Shown one piece after another: positions 59,664 through 64,000 of a stretch of 64,000 nucleotides of DNA (position 1 is the stretch's first letter; each line of letters starts with the position of its first letter). The notes beneath the pieces were generated by a model, which was not told the origin of the DNA, ran no database searches, and saw only the letters and a program-made list of their open reading frames with translations. Position numbers and translations under genes: made by a program. Source of the DNA: Ectothiorhodospiraceae bacterium. Lineage in GTDB: Bacteria > Pseudomonadota > Gammaproteobacteria > HK1. The stretch is taken from the NCBI GenBank assembly GCA_024234875.1, contig JACKNM010000023.1, forward strand, positions 1-64,000, given 5' to 3'.

Positions 59664-60632
59664 ATGACTCTCCAGCGCATCGGCATCATCGGCGGCAGTG
59701 GTTTCGTCGGCCGCTACCTGGTGGCGGAGCTGACCCGCCGTCGTTACCACACTCGCGTCGTCACCCGCCGCCGCGAGCGCCATCGTGACCTCCTGGTCTG
59801 CCCGACCTGCCAGATGGTCGAGGCGGATCCGCACGACCGCGGCGCCCTCACCGCGGCGCTGGCCGGGTGCGATGCGGTGGTCAACCTCGTCGGCATCCTC
59901 AACACCGGAACCGACGATCGGGAGTCGTTCCACGCCGCCCATGTGGGCGTGGTGGAGAACGCGGTGGCGGCCTGTCGCGCCAACGGCATCGACCGCCTGG
60001 TCCACATGGGCGCACTCAACGCGAGCGGTGCGGGCCCGAGCGAGTACCTGAAGACGAAGCAGGCGGGCGAGGACGCCGCCCACGCCGCGGAGCAGCACGG
60101 AATCGGGGTCACGACGCTCCGCCCGTCGGTGATCTTCGGCCACGGCGACGGGCTGTTCACCCGCTTCGCCACCCTGCTACGGCTGACGCCCGGGGTGTTT
60201 CCGCTCGCCAGCCCCGACGCCCGCATGGCGCCGGTATTCGTGGAGGACGTGGCCACCGCGTTCGTGCGCTGTCTCGAGGACCCGGGCACCGCCGGCCACC
60301 GCTACGATCTCTGCGGCCCGTCGGTCTACTCGCTGCGCGAGATCGTGGAGTACACCGCGGCGGTGATCGGGGTGCGCTGCCGCGTCGTCGGCCTCGGCCG
60401 CGGTCTGGCCAACCTGCAGGCGAGCGTCCTCGAGCTGGTGCCGGGCAAGCCGTTGTCGCGCGACAACCTGCTCTCGCTGCAGGTCGACAGCGTGTGCCGT
60501 GGCGACGACGGCCTGCGCGCCCTCGGCATCACCGCGACCTCGGTCGAGTCGGTGGTCCCCGGTTATCTCGGCGCGCGCGCTCGGCAATTCCAGTACGGGC
60601 GGTTCCGCGCTGCCGCGCGGCGCGACGGCTGA
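59664..60632 (+). CDS. Complex I NDUFA9-like NAD(P)-binding epimerase family protein
   Basis: A 322-residue extended-SDR-like protein. Rossmann motif IGIIGGSGFVGRYLV at the start, VVNLVGILN, RLVHMGALNA, SEYLKTKQAGEDA and TTLRPSVIFGHGDGLFTRFA are typical of the NDUFA9-like class, in which the YxxxK pair is altered (here Y-LKTK). A C-terminal part (LPLSRDNLLSLQVDSVC-type) is also characteristic. Role uncertain, perhaps lipid or quinone related. ATG 59664 has GGAGGA upstream. Confidence 0.88.
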   Translation: MTLQRIGIIGGSGFVGRYLVAELTRRRYHTRVVTRRRERHRDLLVCPTCQMVEADPHDRGALTAALAGCDAVVNLVGILNTGTDDRESFHAAHVGVVENAVAACRANGIDRLVHMGALNASGAGPSEYLKTKQAGEDAAHAAEQHGIGVTTLRPSVIFGHGDGLFTRFATLLRLTPGVFPLASPDARMAPVFVEDVATAFVRCLEDPGTAGHRYDLCGPSVYSLREIVEYTAAVIGVRCRVVGLGRGLANLQASVLELVPGKPLSRDNLLSLQVDSVCRGDDGLRALGITATSVESVVPGYLGARARQFQYGRFRAAARRDG

Positions 60633-60666
60633 CCCCCGGCCGCAGGCCGGGCGCGGCGGTGCCAGA

Positions 60667-61464
<798 letters not shown>

Positions 61465-61468
61465 GCCC

Positions 61469-62683
61469 TCAGACTCCCAGTCGACCGCGGAGATCGCGGC
61501 CACCGAACCCGGTCCGCGGCGCGGGGACCCCGCGGGCGAAGGCCACCACCTTCACCGACTCGCCCATCTCGCCCGGCAGGACCAGGCGCTTCGCGGCGCC
61601 GGCGGCGCGCAGATAGTCCGGCGAGTCGGGGCCAGCCTGCGCGAGGATGTCGGCGAGGGCGTCGGTCAGGCCGGCGGCGAGCAGAAAACCGGCCTGGGTG
61701 GTGAAGCCGGCGAGTTCCAGGCCGGCGGCGGCGCCGGCTCGCGCGACGGCGGTGAAGTCCACGTGCACGGAGATGTCCTGAAGGCCGACGAGGCGAAGTG
61801 GATCGCCATGGGCCCGATGGCGATGGTGGGCGCGGAGCGTACCGTCGGCGCGCTGCGGATGGTAGTACTCGCGGCGCGGGTATCCGTAGTCCGCCAACAC
61901 CATCACACCGCGCTGCATCCGCTCGGCAATGCTCGCGAGCCAAGCCGGAGCGGCCAGGCACACCTCCGAGCAGTAACCCACCGGCAGCGGGGACTCGAGG
62001 TCGTGGGCGATCGCCTCGAGGGCTGCGGCGAGCCCCGGCGTGACCGGCGCCCCCTCGCGCCAGGCCAACGAGTCCCCGTCGACGCCCACGAGGCGCTCGA
62101 CCGGCCCCTCCGGTGCGATCCGAAAGCACGCCGCGGGCATCGCGTCGAGCAGCTCGTTGCCGACGATCACGCCGACGAAGCCGGCCGGCGGCAACGCGTC
62201 CAGCCACTGCGCCTCGAGCCCCGCGGCGGCGAGCGCTGCGGCCTGGCGCTCGCGCAGGTCGGCGCTGCGCTCGAGCAGCAGCAGTCGGCGCGGCGGGGTG
62301 CCGAGCCGCACGAGCTCGCCGGCAAGCTCCACCATCAACGCGCCGGACCCGGGGCCGATCTCGAGCAAGTCGCCTCCGCCGAGCTCGGTCAGCGCCTCGG
62401 CGACGGTGCGCGCGAGGCATCGCGCGAACAGGGGCGTGAGCTCCGGCGCGGTGGTGAAGTCGCCGGCCGGGCCGAGCTTCCGGGCGCCGGCGCTGTAGTA
62501 GCCGAGACCGGGCGCGTACAGCGCCATCTCCATGAACGTGGGGAAGGTGATCGCGCCACCGGAGTCGGCGATGACCTGGCGCAGTCGCGCGAGCAGGGCC
62601 GCCGAGTGGGCGGCCTCCTCCGGGGACAGCGCAGGCTCGGACGCCCTCACCGCAATCGCCTCACCGGCGGTCTCCCCCTGCAT
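61469..62683 (-). CDS. MidA-family (DUF185) SAM-dependent methyltransferase
   Basis: A 404-residue protein. FMEMALYAPGLGYYSAGARKLGPAGDFTTAPELTPLFARCLAR and SAM-binding LLEIGPGSGALMVELAGEL are diagnostic of the NDUFAF7/MidA family; VIVGNELLDAMPAACFR and VMVLADYGYPRREYYHPQRADGTLRAH follow. Mitochondrial members methylate complex I; the bacterial target is unknown. The start is uncertain (ATG 62683, no clear ribosome binding site). Divergent from the SDR gene. Confidence 0.9.
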   Translation of the reverse strand: MQGETAGEAIAVRASEPALSPEEAAHSAALLARLRQVIADSGGAITFPTFMEMALYAPGLGYYSAGARKLGPAGDFTTAPELTPLFARCLARTVAEALTELGGGDLLEIGPGSGALMVELAGELVRLGTPPRRLLLLERSADLRERQAAALAAAGLEAQWLDALPPAGFVGVIVGNELLDAMPAACFRIAPEGPVERLVGVDGDSLAWREGAPVTPGLAAALEAIAHDLESPLPVGYCSEVCLAAPAWLASIAERMQRGVMVLADYGYPRREYYHPQRADGTLRAHHRHRAHGDPLRLVGLQDISVHVDFTAVARAGAAAGLELAGFTTQAGFLLAAGLTDALADILAQAGPDSPDYLRAAGAAKRLVLPGEMGESVKVVAFARGVPAPRTGFGGRDLRGRLGV

Positions 62684-62742
62684 CCGGCGCGACCATCGGG
62701 TAGATTCGCCGCGCCCCGCCACGATCGGAGCCCGTGCCCCCG

Positions 62743-63480
62743 ATGACCGAGCCCACCTCCGGCGTCGCCCTGGTGACCGGCGGCGCCCGCCGCATCGGCG
62801 CCGCGATCAGCCGGGCCCTGCACGGGGCCGGCATGCGCGTCGTCGTCCACTACAACCGCTCGCGCGAATCGGCCGAGGCGCTGTGCTCGGAGCTCGAGGC
62901 CACCCGTCCGGGCTCCGCGATCGCGATCCACGGCGACCTGCTGGAGGCCGGCGCGCCGCGCCGGCTGGTTACAGCGGCCGTCGCCGCCTTCGGCCGACTC
63001 GATACCCTGGTCAACAATGCGTCGTCCTTCTACCCCACCCCACTCGACGCGCTCGACGAGCGGATGTGGGACGACCTCGTCGGCACCAACCTCAAGGCAC
63101 CCCTGCTGCTCATCCAGGCCGCCGAGCGCTGGCTCTCGGAATCGGGCGGCTCGGTGGTCAACCTCGCCGACATCCACGCCGAGCGTCCGCTCCCCGGCCA
63201 CGCGGTTTACGGGGCGGCCAAGGCCGGGCTGGTGATGGTGACCCGCGTGCTTGCCCGCGACCTCGCGCCGCGGGTACGCGTCAACGCGGTCGCCCCTGGC
63301 GCCATCCTCTGGCCGGAGCCGGAGCCGGAGCCACATGCCCAGGAGCGTCTTCTGGCCGGCGTGCCGCTCGGGCGGCTCGGCGAGCCGGCGGACATCGCGC
63401 GCGCGGTCCGCTATCTCGCGCTCGAGGCGCACTACACCACTGGCCACGTGCTCACCGTCGACGGCGGCCGCGCGCTCTGA
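62743..63480 (+). CDS. Pteridine reductase-like short-chain dehydrogenase (FolM type)
   Basis: A 245-residue SDR. The cofactor loop is TGGARRIGAAISRAL, where the Arg after Ala favours NADPH as in pteridine reductases; NNASSFYPTPL, the catalytic YGAAKAG, and PGAILWPE match the FolM/PTR1 group. It would reduce dihydro-biopterin or -monapterin. ATG 62743 is favoured over GTG 62734, which lies only three bases from the GGAG. Confidence 0.9.
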   Translation: MTEPTSGVALVTGGARRIGAAISRALHGAGMRVVVHYNRSRESAEALCSELEATRPGSAIAIHGDLLEAGAPRRLVTAAVAAFGRLDTLVNNASSFYPTPLDALDERMWDDLVGTNLKAPLLLIQAAERWLSESGGSVVNLADIHAERPLPGHAVYGAAKAGLVMVTRVLARDLAPRVRVNAVAPGAILWPEPEPEPHAQERLLAGVPLGRLGEPADIARAVRYLALEAHYTTGHVLTVDGGRAL

Positions 63481-63488
63481 TCCCCGCC

Positions 63489-64000
63489 TCATGCGCCGCG
63501 CGGCGGGGCGCGGCGGTGGATCTCCTCGACGTGGGTCCCGAACTGGCCGCGTCGACGATCCTCGAAGTAGCGCTCCAACGCGCGCTCGATGGAGGGGAAC
63601 GCGAGCTCGTCCCAGGGTATCGAGGCCTCGTCGAAGAGACCCACCTCGAGGCTCTCCGGTCCGGCGGCCACCGCGGGATCGAGCAGGCGCGCGAGGAAGA
63701 TGACGTAGACCTGGCTGATGCGAGGAATGCTGAAGTAGCAATGCAGCGCCCCGACCTCGACCCGCGCGCAGGCTTCCTCCATCGCCTCTCGGGCGGCGGC
63801 GTCGGGGGTCGACTCGCCGTTCTCCATGAAGCCCGCGGGCAGCGTCCAGGCGCCCGAGCGCGGCTCGATGGCGCGGCGACAGAGCAGGATCCGGTCGCCC
63901 CACTCGGCGATGCAGCCGGCGATGATCTTCGGGTTGTGGTAGAAGACCGTGTCGCAGGAATCACAGACGTAGCGCGGACGGTCGTCCCCGGCCGGGATCC
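63489..64000 (-). CDS. Nudix hydrolase with N-terminal zinc ribbon, 5' end beyond window
   Basis: The 3' 170 codons are visible; the start lies beyond the right edge. The first residues read RPRYVCDSCDTVFYHNPKIIAG, half of a zinc-ribbon as in NudC-like/Nudix_N members. The Nudix box GFMENGESTPDAAAREAMEEAC is complete except that Ala or Cys stands where the final Gly is usual. It would hydrolyse a nucleoside diphosphate linked to another group; the substrate is open. It converges with the SDR gene at 8 bases. Confidence 0.88.
   Translation of the reverse strand, partial: IPAGDDRPRYVCDSCDTVFYHNPKIIAGCIAEWGDRILLCRRAIEPRSGAWTLPAGFMENGESTPDAAAREAMEEACARVEVGALHCYFSIPRISQVYVIFLARLLDPAVAAGPESLEVGLFDEASIPWDELAFPSIERALERYFEDRRRGQFGTHVEEIHRRAPPRGA

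Overview
The window reads as a chromosomal segment of a very GC-rich gammaproteobacterium. The order coaBC-dut-algC-argB-slmA-ygjP with pyrE nearby, the order gshB-tonB-yqgE-ruvX, the block pilT/pilU-yggS-proC-yggT-yggU-pyrE, the polA-linked DUF2782 gene and a SlmA nucleoid-occlusion factor are all gammaproteobacterial hallmarks. GC content and gene mix would fit the Chromatiales/Ectothiorhodospiraceae side of the class, but that placement is inference. There is no rRNA, tRNA, CRISPR array, prophage or insertion sequence that I can support. Coding density is high, many genes overlap by 4 bp, and the very long ORFs in other frames are GC-driven shadows.

Layout. 0-8 kb: the 5' end of a probable PEP carboxykinase (minus), a stand-alone 10-formyl-THF-hydrolase-type formyltransferase, PEP synthase, an RND transporter without an adaptor gene, and a MoCF/CinA-like protein. 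8-15.4 kb, the least ordinary stretch: an exported intradiol dioxygenase, a Ser/Thr kinase with a cyclic-nucleotide-binding domain and a DFS instead of DFG motif, a GT2 glycosyltransferase overlapping a membrane-anchored GNAT acetyltransferase, an unknown lipoprotein, and a fusion of PP2C phosphatase, membrane helix and SUMF1-like domain. 15.5-29.7 kb: hisF-hisA behind polA; a LOG-family protein and DUF2782; hemC-hemD-HPr-EI-mgtE; gshB-tonB-yqgE-ruvX. 29.8-34.7 kb: PyrK-like flavoprotein, GNAT, CaiB-type CoA transferase, YjgN membrane protein and M48 peptidase.

34.7-52.7 kb: three tandem PilT/PilU-type retraction ATPases, yggS, a Sel1-SPOR protein, proC-yggT-yggU-pyrE, a DUF4124 coiled-coil protein, the ygjP/slmA/argB/algC/dut/coaBC operon on the minus strand, radC, rpmB-rpmG ending in a perfect bidirectional terminator, and a fatty-acid desaturase. 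52.7-64 kb: a GldA/GldF/GldG-type ABC system with a DUF4340 partner, hisI-hisE-tatA-tatB-tatC, an NDUFA9-like epimerase, uppP, a MidA-type methyltransferase, a pteridine-reductase-like SDR and a Nudix hydrolase cut by the window end.

The genes most likely to work together in an undescribed way are the kinase (8894-10186), the PP2C-SUMF1 fusion (13386-15350) and the lipoprotein (12154-13281). Together they could form a transmembrane phospho-signalling set with a cyclic-nucleotide input on the kinase and an extracytoplasmic domain on the phosphatase. That link is inference from gene proximity and domain content only.
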